Assembly: GCA_023423935.1 (NCBI GenBank)
Contig: JAFAEQ010000055.1
Coordinates: forward strand, 62,001-126,000
Source: Pseudomonadota bacterium
Lineage (GTDB): Bacteria > Pseudomonadota > Gammaproteobacteria > Steroidobacterales > Steroidobacteraceae
Length of the DNA: 64,000 nucleotides
Direction: 5' to 3'
A model generated the notes under the pieces. It did no database searches. It had not been told where the DNA came from and worked only from the letters and a program-made list of their open reading frames with translations. Shown here one piece after another: positions 32,774-41,708 of this stretch. The position numbers were made by a program, and so were the translations under genes. Position 1 is the stretch's first letter. Every line of letters begins with the position of its first letter.

Positions 32774-33680
32774 ACGCTGTGTGCTCCGTGGGTGAGGCCA
32801 GGGCGAGAAACCCGCTTCTTCCCGGAATCGGTCCGTAGGTGACTTCGCGCTCGACGATGTCGCGGACGTTCGTGCTTGCCACCAATTGCCCGAGCGTCGA
32901 GAGCTCGAATCCTTGTTCCTGCCATCCGTCGAGCAGCGTTTCGAACCAGCGGCTCAGTCGCGCACCTTCGAGCTCGGCGTGCAAGGTGTAGACGTGATCG
33001 TGGCGTCGTGCCGCGGTGAGACGCAGCAGGTGCGCGACCGGAGTTTCACTGTGCATGTCGGAGCGGCCGATGAGCTCATCGAGCGTCGGCAGCGTCGTGG
33101 GGAACTGCGGGCAGCGGACAGTGACACCGCCGATCCGGGGATAGAACGGCTCGAGCCCGCGTGTGTCCGATGCATACTTGAAACCGAGCTGCTCTTCGGC
33201 GAAGAACGCGCTGCTGTTCATCTGCCATCCGGCCGCGGCATGCACGTGCGAAGGTCGTCCGAAGATTTCGACGAAGCGTTCCGCGGCCGCTGTCATTTGT
33301 GCGAGCGTCCATCGTTCGTCGCGATGTGCGACCTGGTCCTGCCACAGCACATGATCGAACGCATGGATGCCGACCTCGTGGCCGCGATGCTCGACCTCGC
33401 GCATGATCGATGCGCCGCGTCGTCCGATATCCGGACCTGGCAGCAACGTCCCGTAAAGACAGGTTCGAAGACCGTAGTGACTGAGGACCGAGGTGCGCCT
33501 GACCTTGCTGAGAAAGCCCGGTCGCAACGCGCGTCGCAGCGCGCGTCCGGTGTGATCGGGCCCGACACTGAAAAGAAACGTCGCGCGCACGCCGAAACGC
33601 TCGAGGATCTCCATCAGCTGCGGCACACCCAGGATCGTCCCGCGCAGGGTGTCGACGTCAATTTTCAGCGCGAGCTTCAC
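32763..33680 (-). CDS. arnD: 4-deoxy-4-formamido-L-arabinose-phosphoundecaprenol deformylase
   Basis: A 305-residue polysaccharide-deacetylase-fold enzyme of the ArnD type. It deformylates undecaprenyl-phosphate-L-Ara4FN so the sugar can be flipped and transferred. LKIDVDTLRGT holds the metal Asp, EVGIHAFDHVLWQD the His pair, and AAAGWQMNSSAFFAEE the ArnD-type motif. The start is GTG with GGAGA eight bases upstream. It overlaps the formyltransferase by 23 bases and the decarboxylase by 11. Confidence 0.93.
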   Translation of the reverse strand: MKLALKIDVDTLRGTILGVPQLMEILERFGVRATFLFSVGPDHTGRALRRALRPGFLSKVRRTSVLSHYGLRTCLYGTLLPGPDIGRRGASIMREVEHRGHEVGIHAFDHVLWQDQVAHRDERWTLAQMTAAAERFVEIFGRPSHVHAAAGWQMNSSAFFAEEQLGFKYASDTRGLEPFYPRIGGVTVRCPQFPTTLPTLDELIGRSDMHSETPVAHLLRLTAARRHDHVYTLHAELEGARLSRWFETLLDGWQEQGFELSTLGQLVASTNVRDIVEREVTYGPIPGRSGFLALASPTEHTAYAS

Positions 33681-34611
33681 GCGGGTTCTCTCCAGCGAGG
33701 CGTAGCGGACGGCGACTCAGTCGTGCAGCGAGTTCCTTCTCGCGAAGAGCTACTCCGTCGATCTCGACTTCCAGCAGCCGAATGAGCCGCGCGTCCCCGC
33801 ATTGCGCAAAGCAGCGCTCGCCAACGGCGAACGCTGTGGGTCCGCGGAACTCGCCAGATCCCGACGGCACGAGCAGCGTGCGCAGCACCCGGGCAGGTTT
33901 GTCGGCCCATACCGTCAGCGCTCCAGGAAAGGGAGGTGCGACGGCGCGGACCAGATCGTGAATGTGCTGGGCGGAACTCCACCACTCGATCCGGCCATCG
34001 GCAGGCGTGCGCTTGCCGACATAGTTGCCTGCAGTCGGGTCCTGAGGAACGCGGGGTGCGGTGCCTGCTTCCAATAGCGGCACCATGTCGTACACGAGCG
34101 TTTCGCCGAAGCCGCACACTTTGCGAAACACATCGAGCGCCGTGTCGTCAGGGAGGATCGGAAAGCTCCGCTGAGCGACGATGTCACCGGCGTCAGGCGC
34201 GTTGGTCATGTAATGGAGCGTCACGCCAGTGATCTTCTCGCCGCGAAGAATCGACCAGTTCACCGGCGCGCGACCTCGGAATTTCGGCAGCAGCGAGCCG
34301 TGCAGATTGAATGCACCGCGCGCCGCACAACGCAGCACCGAGGGAGCGATCATGCGGCGGAAGTAGAAAGAGAACAGAAAGTCAGGTGTGCACGCATCGA
34401 TCCTGCGCGCCACCTCATCTGCATGTTCCTCGTAGATGAGCACGTCGATGTCGCGTTCGCGCGCGAAGCTCTCCAGGCTGCGCTGCCAGTCGCGCTCGCC
34501 ATCATCCACGCGATGCGTGACCACGAGCGGCACGGCGACGCCGCGCGCAAGCAGCGCGGCCAGGCAACTCACGCCGACATCGCCGAATCCAAAGACCGTC
34601 GCTCGCGTCAT
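33658..34611 (-). CDS. arnA: UDP-4-amino-4-deoxy-L-arabinose formyltransferase (ArnA N-terminal-domain homologue)
   Basis: A 317-residue 10-formyl-THF-dependent formyltransferase. The catalytic triad of the ArnA formyltransferase domain is kept at the same numbers as E. coli: Asn102 and His104 in FNLHGSLLPKFRGRAPVNW, and Asp140 in NAPDAGDIV. The OB-like C-terminal part follows. It is a separate gene rather than fused to the decarboxylase, so the two ArnA activities are encoded at different places in the operon. It is coupled to arnC by an ATGA overlap. Confidence 0.92.
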   Translation of the reverse strand: MTRATVFGFGDVGVSCLAALLARGVAVPLVVTHRVDDGERDWQRSLESFARERDIDVLIYEEHADEVARRIDACTPDFLFSFYFRRMIAPSVLRCAARGAFNLHGSLLPKFRGRAPVNWSILRGEKITGVTLHYMTNAPDAGDIVAQRSFPILPDDTALDVFRKVCGFGETLVYDMVPLLEAGTAPRVPQDPTAGNYVGKRTPADGRIEWWSSAQHIHDLVRAVAPPFPGALTVWADKPARVLRTLLVPSGSGEFRGPTAFAVGERCFAQCGDARLIRLLEVEIDGVALREKELAARLSRRPLRLAGENPREARAEN

Positions 34612-35588
34612 GTGTCATCCCTCCGCGTCGACACCGGGCTGCGCGCTGACTCCTGCGGCTTCTGCAGGACTGCCGCGATCCGATAGCGCGGCCGTCCTCG
34701 GACCTGGCTGTAGATGCGTCCGATGTACTCGCCGAGCAGTCCAACGCCCAACAGAATGACGCCGATCAGGAAGAACGCGATGCCGAACAGCGTGAACACT
34801 CCGGCGGCTTCGGGGCCGACGATGATGCGGCGGATTCCAAGGTAGACCACGAACGCGAGGGAGCTCGCGGCGATCAGCGTGCCCAGCACGGAGTACAGCT
34901 GCAAAGGAGCGAGCGTGAAACCGGTCATCAGATCGAAGTTCAACCGGATGAGCTTGTAGAGCGAATAGCGCGAGCCGCCGACGGATCGTTCGTCATGCCT
35001 CACCTCGATCTCGATGGGTGAGCGCGAATAAAGGTAGCCGAGTGCGGGAATGAAGCTGTTCACCTCTTCGCATTCGTTCAAAGCATCGACGACGCTACGG
35101 TCGTAGCCGCGCAACATGCACCCCTGATCGCTCAGGCGAATGTCGGTCGTGGCCTCGCGAACTCGATTCATCAGCTTCGAACACCAGGATCTGAGCAGCG
35201 AGTCCTTGCGTGTTCGTCGAATCGTTCCGACATAGTCATGACCGTCGCGCAGCGCATCGACGATCCGCGGAATTTCCTCGGGTGGATTCTGCAGATCCGC
35301 ATCGAGCGTCACGACGGCAGCGCCGCGCGATTGAGCAAAGCCTGCAAAGAGTGCGTTGTGCTGCCCGAAGTTGCCCGCCAGCAGGATCACGCGTGTCACA
35401 TCGGGGCGTTGGACGTACTGAGTTCGCAGCAGACGCGGCGAGTCATCCCGGCTACCGTCGTCGACGAAAATGACTTCGTACGAGACGCTCATGAGATCGA
35501 GTGTGCGATACAGCCGCGCGAACAGCTGCGGCAGCAATGCCTGTTCGTTGTAGACAGGAATGACGACACTCACTAGCGGCGCATTCAT
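34608..35588 (-). CDS. arnC: Undecaprenyl-phosphate 4-deoxy-4-formamido-L-arabinose transferase
   Basis: A 326-residue GT2 family membrane glycosyltransferase. The N-terminal catalytic domain starts VSVVIPVYNEQALLPQLF, with the FVDDGSRDDS and TLDADLQNPPEEIP nucleotide/metal motifs. Two C-terminal membrane helices follow (LYSVLGTLIAASSLAFVVYL, FGIAFFLIGVILLGVGLL). It transfers Ara4FN to undecaprenyl phosphate at the inner membrane. The ATG at 35588 overlaps the arnB stop (ATGA), which rules out the longer frame. Confidence 0.94.
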   Translation of the reverse strand: MNAPLVSVVIPVYNEQALLPQLFARLYRTLDLMSVSYEVIFVDDGSRDDSPRLLRTQYVQRPDVTRVILLAGNFGQHNALFAGFAQSRGAAVVTLDADLQNPPEEIPRIVDALRDGHDYVGTIRRTRKDSLLRSWCSKLMNRVREATTDIRLSDQGCMLRGYDRSVVDALNECEEVNSFIPALGYLYSRSPIEIEVRHDERSVGGSRYSLYKLIRLNFDLMTGFTLAPLQLYSVLGTLIAASSLAFVVYLGIRRIIVGPEAAGVFTLFGIAFFLIGVILLGVGLLGEYIGRIYSQVRGRPRYRIAAVLQKPQESARSPVSTRRDDT

Positions 35589-36706
35589 CCGCGATGGTCC
35601 TCGAGGATGACGCCGAGCGTGTCGCACACCCGCAGAACGTCGTCGTCGCTCATCGCAGGAAACAGCGGCAAGGTGATGGTCTCCCGTCCGATCCGTTCGG
35701 CATTGGGAAACTGCCCGGCGCGATAACCCATCGCCTGATAGCAAGTGAACAGGTGCATGGCGGGGTAATGAATGCCGATCCCGATGCCACGCTCGCGCAT
35801 GCGCTCGATGAGTTCCTGCCGAGTGAGAGTCAGGTGGGAGAGATCCAGACGCGCCACGAACATGTGCCAGCTGTGACCTGCATCGCCGCGTTCCGGGAGA
35901 TGCAGGCCGGGTACTGCGGCGAGACGTTCGCAGTAGAGCGAGGCAAGCGTGCGCCGACGCTCATTGAACTCATCGAGACGCGCGAGTTGCGCGAGTCCGA
36001 GGCGCGCTGACACGTCGGGCATGTTGGCTTTACCGCCCGGGAACAGCACGTCCATCTCATCACCGTGCCGGTCGATCCCATGAAAGCGATGTCGCTCGAT
36101 CGCGGTGATTTCCGACGGATCGCTCGCGACGATCGCGCCGCCCTCGATCGTCGTCATGTTCTTGTTCGGGTGAAAGCTGAAACACACCAGATCCCCGAAC
36201 GAGCCGATCCTGCGTCCGTTCAACGACGTCCCGATCGCGTGCGCGGCATCTTCGATGACTCGCAGCCGATGCGCGCCTGCGAGCGCATGTACCCGGTCCA
36301 TGTCGACCGGCAGGCCTGCGAAGTGCACGGGCAGGATCGCGCGAGTCGCAGAGGTGATCGCGTGTTCGAGGTCTTCCAACAGGAGATTGCGCGTGTGCAG
36401 ATCGACATCGACGAACGCGGGTTTGGCGCCGACACGCGCAACGACGTTGGCCGTGGCGACAAAACTCATTGCGGGCACGATGACTTCATCGCCCGGGCCG
36501 ATACCTGCAACACGCAGCGCGATCTCCAATGCCTGCGTGGCGGAGGTCATGACGCGTACCCCGCGTCCGCCGAGATACGCGCTCAACGCAGCTTCGAATT
36601 CCGATACGTGCGGACCGCTTGCGATCCAACCGCCGCGCAGAACCTCAGCGATTCCGCGAATGGATTCTTCGTCGATAGTCGGTCTGGTGAATGGCAGGAA
36701 CGCCAT
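35585..36706 (-). CDS. arnB: UDP-4-amino-4-deoxy-L-arabinose aminotransferase
   Basis: A 373-residue DegT/DnrJ/EryC1 PLP-dependent aminotransferase. MAFLPFTRPTIDEESIRGIAEVLR is a near-standard ArnB opening, so it is given here by position; the PLP lysine is in CFSFHPNKNMTTIEGG. It transfers an amino group from glutamate to the 4-keto-pentose. The start has GAGGGG upstream; the upstream frame into arnE is not used. It is coupled to arnC. Confidence 0.94.
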   Translation of the reverse strand: MAFLPFTRPTIDEESIRGIAEVLRGGWIASGPHVSEFEAALSAYLGGRGVRVMTSATQALEIALRVAGIGPGDEVIVPAMSFVATANVVARVGAKPAFVDVDLHTRNLLLEDLEHAITSATRAILPVHFAGLPVDMDRVHALAGAHRLRVIEDAAHAIGTSLNGRRIGSFGDLVCFSFHPNKNMTTIEGGAIVASDPSEITAIERHRFHGIDRHGDEMDVLFPGGKANMPDVSARLGLAQLARLDEFNERRRTLASLYCERLAAVPGLHLPERGDAGHSWHMFVARLDLSHLTLTRQELIERMRERGIGIGIHYPAMHLFTCYQAMGYRAGQFPNAERIGRETITLPLFPAMSDDDVLRVCDTLGVILEDHRG

Positions 36707-36716
36707 GGAGCACCCC

Positions 36717-37094
36717 TCAGGAACCCGAGCGATAGAGAAGCGCAACGCCGATACAGATCAGGCCGATGGCAGCCATGCGTTCCACCGTGAGTGCCTCGTC
36801 GAACAACCGCCATGCGGCAATGGCGGCGACGACGTATCCGAGCGATAGAAAGGGATACGCGAGCGAGACCTCGGTGCGCGACAGGGCGACGATCCAGACG
36901 CCCACGCTCAGCGCATAGCAAAGCAGGCCACCCCAGATCAGCGGTTCGAGCAGCACGCGTGCCGTCGTCGGCATCAGAGTCTCGTGAGTGAGATGCAGCG
37001 GTCCGGTGCGGACAGTCGCGCCCTTCAGCAGCAGTTGCGCGATCGCGTTGAGTCCGACGCCGCACAAGACGAGGAACAACGTCGGTGCTGTCAT
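36717..37094 (-). CDS. arnE: SMR-type flippase subunit (ArnE-like)
   Basis: A 125-residue four-helix EamA/SMR protein: LFLVLCGVGLNAIAQLLLKG, LLCYALSVGVWIVALSRTEV, AYPFLSLGYVVAAIAAW and a final MAAIGLICIGVALLYRSGS. In E. coli ArnE and ArnF form a heterodimer that flips undecaprenyl-phosphate-Ara4N across the inner membrane. Only one such protein is encoded here, so it may act as a homodimer, or a second gene lies elsewhere. ATGA overlap with arnT; ten bases before arnB. Confidence 0.85.
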   Translation of the reverse strand: MTAPTLFLVLCGVGLNAIAQLLLKGATVRTGPLHLTHETLMPTTARVLLEPLIWGGLLCYALSVGVWIVALSRTEVSLAYPFLSLGYVVAAIAAWRLFDEALTVERMAAIGLICIGVALLYRSGS

Positions 37095-38770
37095 GGCTTC
37101 ACCATCACGATCGCCTTGGGTTCATCGAGGATGGTTCGTGAGCCCGTGCCGCTGAGTGCGATCCGATCCCACATGCGCGGCGCGACGACGGCCACTGCTG
37201 CGGAGTCGTGCCTCCAGCGTGCGAGAAAGGTCTCGGCGCTATCGATGTGGTGTGTCCGGTCACGATCGAGCTCCAGTTCGAGCTCGCCTCCATATTCGAC
37301 CACCGTGCACGTACGTCTGAGTTCAAAGGTCAGTGCCGGCCAGAATGAACCCACGCAGTAGAAAGAGGCGCTCGGGGTGAGGTGCGGCGCGATAGTGGCG
37401 GCCAGCCCGGGCGGGGAGCGCAACTGTCGTAGTGCGTTGGTGCCGCACATCAGGATCGATAAAGGCAGACTGACACTCGCGGCCAGCGCAACCATGGCGC
37501 CTCGCATGCCGTGCGTGCTGGCGAGCGGTATGTAGGCGAGCAGGCAGGCGGCGCCCGCGGCGCCTGCCATCTGAGCCCAGTCTGCGACCGCCGCGAACGC
37601 GGATCGCTTCGGGCCTGGAACGGCGAGGTACGGGACAATCCAGGGCAGGGCTATATATATGAGTATGAGAGCGCAGCTTCCGGCGACGACCGGACGGAGA
37701 TTTCCCAGGCTGCCGCGGCGGTCGAGCCAGTGACCGGTGAGCAAAGCCAGCGGTGCCGCCATCGAGACGATGTAGGGCGCGAGCTTCGAACCCGAGATCG
37801 AGAAGAACACGAACTGGGCCATCGCCCAGACCAGAATCAGCTTCTCTGCGTCGATGCTCTTCGACTCAGCGAAGGGTCGCCCGGCGCTGGCCCACGCTGC
37901 GCGCGCCGTGGGCACGATCCATGGCAGCACCCCCACGGCAAGAACAGCGATGAAAAACCACCAGGGTTCGGTTCGCTTGTGGACGGTCGAAGTGAATCGC
38001 GCGAAATGCTCGTGGACGAAAAAGAACTGCAGGAAGTCGGGATTGCGCACGGAGACAGCCACGAGCCAGGGCAGGGCGACTACTGCGAAGATGACCAATC
38101 CATCCCTCAGGTACAGGTGACGCCAGGACTCGAACCGCCTCGCCCATAGCGAATAGACGACGAGTGCACTCGCTGGCAGTACGACCGCGATCAACCCCTT
38201 CTGCAGGAAGCCGCAGGCAAGCGCAAACCAGCACGCGCGCATCCACAGCCGTCGTGACTGGCTTGGGGCGCCGGTGCGTTGCGACATGAGGAACGCCGCA
38301 AGCCCGGCGTTCAGAAAGAACGCGAGTCCCGCATCCAGCGTATTGATGTGCGCGACGATGAAGTACAGGGGATAGCTTGCGAGCACGAGTGCCGCAAATG
38401 CTCCTGCGCGTTCACCCCACAAGGCTCTTGCTGTGGCGTAAGTGATGAGCACGCCGGCAAGGCCCAGGGTGAAGACCCACAGGCGCGCCACCCACGGTTC
38501 CAGACCGAATACCGCAAAGGCGATGGCAGTCGCCCAGTACTGCAGCGGCGGCTTCTCGAGATAGGGAATTCCATTCAGATGCGGCGTGATCCAGTCGCCC
38601 GACGCCAGCATCTCGCGCGGGATCTCCGCGTAGCGGGCCTCGTCGGGTTCGCTCAGCGTCCGCACCGCGATGTTGCCGAACCAGATGATCGATCCGAGCG
38701 TGAGCAGGCCGAGGATCGCGAGGCGGCTCGCGACGATACCTCGTATGCCCAACGCGTTCGCCGGTTTCAT
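37091..38770 (-). CDS. arnT: Undecaprenyl phosphate-L-Ara4N : lipid A transferase
   Basis: A 559-residue GT-C membrane glycosyltransferase of the ArnT/PMT_2 type. It has the periplasmic acidic motif LSEPDEARYAEIPREMLASG after the first helix, PYLEKPPLQYW, and about 12 helices with a C-terminal periplasmic domain. It attaches L-Ara4N to lipid A phosphates, lowering negative charge and polymyxin binding. As first gene it sets the operon promoter. ATG 38770 is preferred; the longer frame lacks support. Length is close to the 550 residues of E. coli ArnT. Confidence 0.93.
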   Translation of the reverse strand: MKPANALGIRGIVASRLAILGLLTLGSIIWFGNIAVRTLSEPDEARYAEIPREMLASGDWITPHLNGIPYLEKPPLQYWATAIAFAVFGLEPWVARLWVFTLGLAGVLITYATARALWGERAGAFAALVLASYPLYFIVAHINTLDAGLAFFLNAGLAAFLMSQRTGAPSQSRRLWMRACWFALACGFLQKGLIAVVLPASALVVYSLWARRFESWRHLYLRDGLVIFAVVALPWLVAVSVRNPDFLQFFFVHEHFARFTSTVHKRTEPWWFFIAVLAVGVLPWIVPTARAAWASAGRPFAESKSIDAEKLILVWAMAQFVFFSISGSKLAPYIVSMAAPLALLTGHWLDRRGSLGNLRPVVAGSCALILIYIALPWIVPYLAVPGPKRSAFAAVADWAQMAGAAGAACLLAYIPLASTHGMRGAMVALAASVSLPLSILMCGTNALRQLRSPPGLAATIAPHLTPSASFYCVGSFWPALTFELRRTCTVVEYGGELELELDRDRTHHIDSAETFLARWRHDSAAVAVVAPRMWDRIALSGTGSRTILDEPKAIVMVKP

Positions 38771-39932
38771 GCAGTCATCCGTTAGGAGCGCTGACGAAAG
38801 TGGAGTTCGAAGCCGAGATTGTTGTACTTCAGAACGGCCTGCGCGTGCAGATCGTACTTGGGTTGGACGACCGAAGATCCGAAACCAACCGAGTATTTGC
38901 CACAGAGGCTGTTTCGGCAGAATGGAGCAGAGGGAAGCTCGAGCACATGCAGTCATTAATGATCGACCGCTGTGATCTTCAGAAGTACGTGGTGTGCGAC
39001 CTTGCAGTCCTGAAAGCGTCTTCGCTCATGACTATGGACGCCAGTGACTCAGTGCCTTCCGGGATCGTCATGCTCGACGATCACCGTCACATGCAGATCC
39101 GGCGCTCCGATTGAATGGCGCGGGGAGTTTCTTCCTGCAGAGCATGCAGAAGCGCCTCGCGCTGAACGCGGCACACGGGGCGCTCCCAACGACGATTGCC
39201 CAGGTGCTCGACGAGCTCGACGGCATGAACCTGTCGCATCGGCGCGGCCAGATAGAACGTGGAGAGTCTCACCCAATCCTGCATGAGCCCGAGTACGTCG
39301 ATGGGCATGTAGCCGGTGCGCTTGGCCGAAGCCAGCTGTTCGAGCACGTGCAAGGCGATCGAGCTGTAGGTGGTCAGACCCATGGCGCGAGCCGTTCGTG
39401 CCAGTGATGACAGCGAGTCGGTGAGTCCAGCCGCCACCGTATGCGCATCGCTGTCACAGGAGGCACCGTGTTCACGATCGAGAATGCGGTACATCGTGCC
39501 GAGATGTCGTCTGAGCTCGAGAAATAACATAGGCGTCGATGCGAATCAGTCGAGTGCCTCTGCCGACGAGGTGATCTCGTACTGTGCAGAAGGACGCGAT
39601 CGTGCGCCCATCAATTGCCACCACACTGGTTGCAATGAGCGCGGCGCAGCCTCGAATGCGCCCATCGGCACCACGCAAAGCGCCGAGATACAACCACCCT
39701 GAATGCATTCGATCCAACGCCGCTTCGTTGATCGGCACTCTCGGGCGCACAGCGGATGACATCACCCATCACCGTGCTCACGTCGCGCAAGCGTCATCGA
39801 GTTCGCAAACTGCGAAACATCCATTACGGAGGTAAGGCCACCAGATGGGTTCATTTCAGCTACGTAAGGTCCGCGCGACCGCGATGTCGCTGATAACGTT
39901 TCCTCATTCGAACTTTCAGGTCATGGCTACAG
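38771..39932. other. 1.16-kb gene-poor region between arn and exopolysaccharide loci
   Basis: Contains the divergent promoters of arnT and the wza-type gene. Two overlapping minus-strand frames (39087-39530 and 39472-39765) and one plus-strand frame (38800-39114) look partly protein-like. The second minus-strand frame reads ALDRMHSGWLYLGALRGADG and could be the upstream part of the 39087 frame after a frameshift. None matches a family that I recognise. Confidence 0.4.
39087..39530 (-). CDS. Possible hypothetical protein, mostly helical
   Basis: A 147-residue frame, largely alpha-helical, with segments such as LSSLARTARAMGLTTYSSIALH and YMPIDVLGLMQDWVRLSTFYL. It resembles a four-helix Hpt-like fold, but no phosphorylatable-histidine motif (HxLKG) is visible. 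The start is poorly defined and it overlaps another frame. Its codon pattern is compatible with a real gene, but no family is assigned. Confidence 0.38.
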   Translation of the reverse strand: MLFLELRRHLGTMYRILDREHGASCDSDAHTVAAGLTDSLSSLARTARAMGLTTYSSIALHVLEQLASAKRTGYMPIDVLGLMQDWVRLSTFYLAAPMRQVHAVELVEHLGNRRWERPVCRVQREALLHALQEETPRAIQSERRICM

Positions 39933-41144
39933 ATGAATTGCGTGGCAGAGCAGATCACATCCGCACAGGGGTATGTCGCCACCACCTGTCGCGCGGCTCT
40001 GCGTTCGACGAATGCATGCGCGCTGCGCCGTCCTGTGTTTCCGCGTGGCAGGGCACTCATGCTTGCGATGGTGTTGCCGCTGCTGAGCGCATGCCAGACG
40101 CCGGGTTTCAATGAAGGCGAGCTGAGTAAAGCGACGGAGCAGGTCGGCGAAGTTCAGGTGGTCGATGGCGTGCGCATCGTGCCGATCGTAGCCTCGATGC
40201 TGCGCACGGCAGTCGAGACGTCAGTGCCGAGCGAGCTGGCTGCGTTGCAGTCCGAGTCCGCAGCCTATGAATACAGAATCGGGGCGGGCGACGGTGTGGC
40301 CATCATGATCTGGGATCATCCAGAGCTCAGCGATACGCACGTGGCCAGCACGAACGACCGCTCGGTCCAGGCTGGAACAGGCCGAACGGTCACTGCGAAC
40401 GGAACGCTCTTTTTTCCGCTCGTCGGCGAGCTGCAAGTGGCTGGCCTGACGATCGGTGAACTGCGAGAGCTGCTGAACGCGAAGCTCGCGAGATACATCA
40501 AGAATCCACAGGTCGACGTGCGAGTGGTCGCATACCGCAGCCAGCGGGTCGTCGTGACTGGCGCTGTTCACTCGCCGGGCGTGCTCACGTTGAACGAGAT
40601 GCCGTTGTCCATCTTCGATGCGATAGCGCAAGTCGGAGGCGCGGGCCCGAACGCCGATCTGACGGAGGTGCAATGGGTGCGCGCGGGTCGCAGTCACACA
40701 CTCGATCTGCGTGCATTGCTCGAGCAGTCCGTTGCGGCGCAGACACTGACGTTGCGTGCGGGAGATCTGCTGAACGTTCCCGAATCCACCGCGAAGCGCG
40801 TGCACGTGTTGGGCGAGATTCGCCGGTCGGGGAGCTATGCCATGCGCAATGGCCGACTGACTCTTGCGGACGCTCTTGGTGATGCAGGCGGCATCGATCC
40901 TGCCACGGCCAATCCCGGGCTCATCTACGTCTTCCGGCGCGATCAGAATGACGTCGCTGCTCACTGGCTCGATGCGAGCACGCCAGCGGCCATGGTTCTC
41001 GCCGCAGAATATCAACTGCAGCCGCAGGACGTGGTGTACGTGGCGGCCGTTCCTTTCACTCGTTACAACCGCGCACTCGCGCAGTTGCTGCCTACTTTGC
41101 AGGCGCTATGGCAGACGGCGATCACCAGTCGCGAGCTGCGTTGA
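39933..41144 (+). CDS. Polysaccharide export outer-membrane lipoprotein (Wza family)
   Basis: About 403 residues. Poly_export (PES) domain: YEYRIGAGDGVAIMIWDHPELS, LFFPLVGELQVAGLTIGELRELL, YIKNPQVDVRVVAYRSQRVVVTGAV. It is followed by two SLBB domains (VHVLGEIRRSGSYAMRNGRLTL and others). The signal core MLAMVLPLLSAC has a lipobox Cys. The start is uncertain: ATG 39933 gives a long basic N-terminal region, while GTG 40035 would be more typical. It forms the outer-membrane channel for the exopolysaccharide with the Wzc-type protein encoded two genes on. Confidence 0.92.
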   Translation: MNCVAEQITSAQGYVATTCRAALRSTNACALRRPVFPRGRALMLAMVLPLLSACQTPGFNEGELSKATEQVGEVQVVDGVRIVPIVASMLRTAVETSVPSELAALQSESAAYEYRIGAGDGVAIMIWDHPELSDTHVASTNDRSVQAGTGRTVTANGTLFFPLVGELQVAGLTIGELRELLNAKLARYIKNPQVDVRVVAYRSQRVVVTGAVHSPGVLTLNEMPLSIFDAIAQVGGAGPNADLTEVQWVRAGRSHTLDLRALLEQSVAAQTLTLRAGDLLNVPESTAKRVHVLGEIRRSGSYAMRNGRLTLADALGDAGGIDPATANPGLIYVFRRDQNDVAAHWLDASTPAAMVLAAEYQLQPQDVVYVAAVPFTRYNRALAQLLPTLQALWQTAITSRELR

Positions 41145-41162
41145 GCGTCTGCGCGCACACCG

Positions 41163-41708
41163 ATGGATGAAACACACATGACTTCGTGCGATGCGCCGTT
41201 GCGCATACTCATTGTCTGTGCGGCGAACCGATTCCGCAGCCCTCTGGCCGAATATCTGTTGCGGCGGGATTGGGCCGCTCATCACGTCGAAGTGGTCTCC
41301 GCAGGAATCCATGCAGTGACCGGCCAGGCGGCACATCCGCTCGCACTCGAGGTGGCCGTCGATCGCGGCTTGCTGGAATTGCAGGCGCATCGATCCCGGC
41401 AGCTCACGCCCTCGATGATCCGAGCCGCCGATCTGGTGTTGACCATGGACCAGACGCAGCAGCGTGAGGTCCTCGCTGCCACGCCTGCGTTTACCGGGCG
41501 CGTGCTCATGCTCGGCTGCTGGCGCAATGTGGAGATCGCCGATCCGGTGACGGATGCGACCGTGTCGTGCGATCACACCTTCGATCTGCTGCGCGACTGC
41601 CTGGGAGATTGGAAAGAGCGTCTGGAGAGTTCCGGGTTGCTGCCATTGCGAAGCATGCCGGCCGACGACGCAGCATTGGATACGCAGGAGATGAGAGATG
41701 CGGGATGA
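41163..41708 (+). CDS. Low-molecular-weight protein tyrosine phosphatase (Wzb-like)
   Basis: A 181-residue LMW-PTP. The catalytic loop reads VCAANRFRSPLAE, keeping Cys-x5-Arg-Ser; but the usual Gly after the first residue is Ala and the second Cys is Phe (canonical CxGNxCRSP). The general-acid Asp is in IADPVTDA. It should dephosphorylate the Wzc tyrosine kinase whose gene overlaps it by 11 bases. It is longer than E. coli Wzb (147 residues) because of a C-terminal tail. Confidence 0.88.
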   Translation: MDETHMTSCDAPLRILIVCAANRFRSPLAEYLLRRDWAAHHVEVVSAGIHAVTGQAAHPLALEVAVDRGLLELQAHRSRQLTPSMIRAADLVLTMDQTQQREVLAATPAFTGRVLMLGCWRNVEIADPVTDATVSCDHTFDLLRDCLGDWKERLESSGLLPLRSMPADDAALDTQEMRDAG

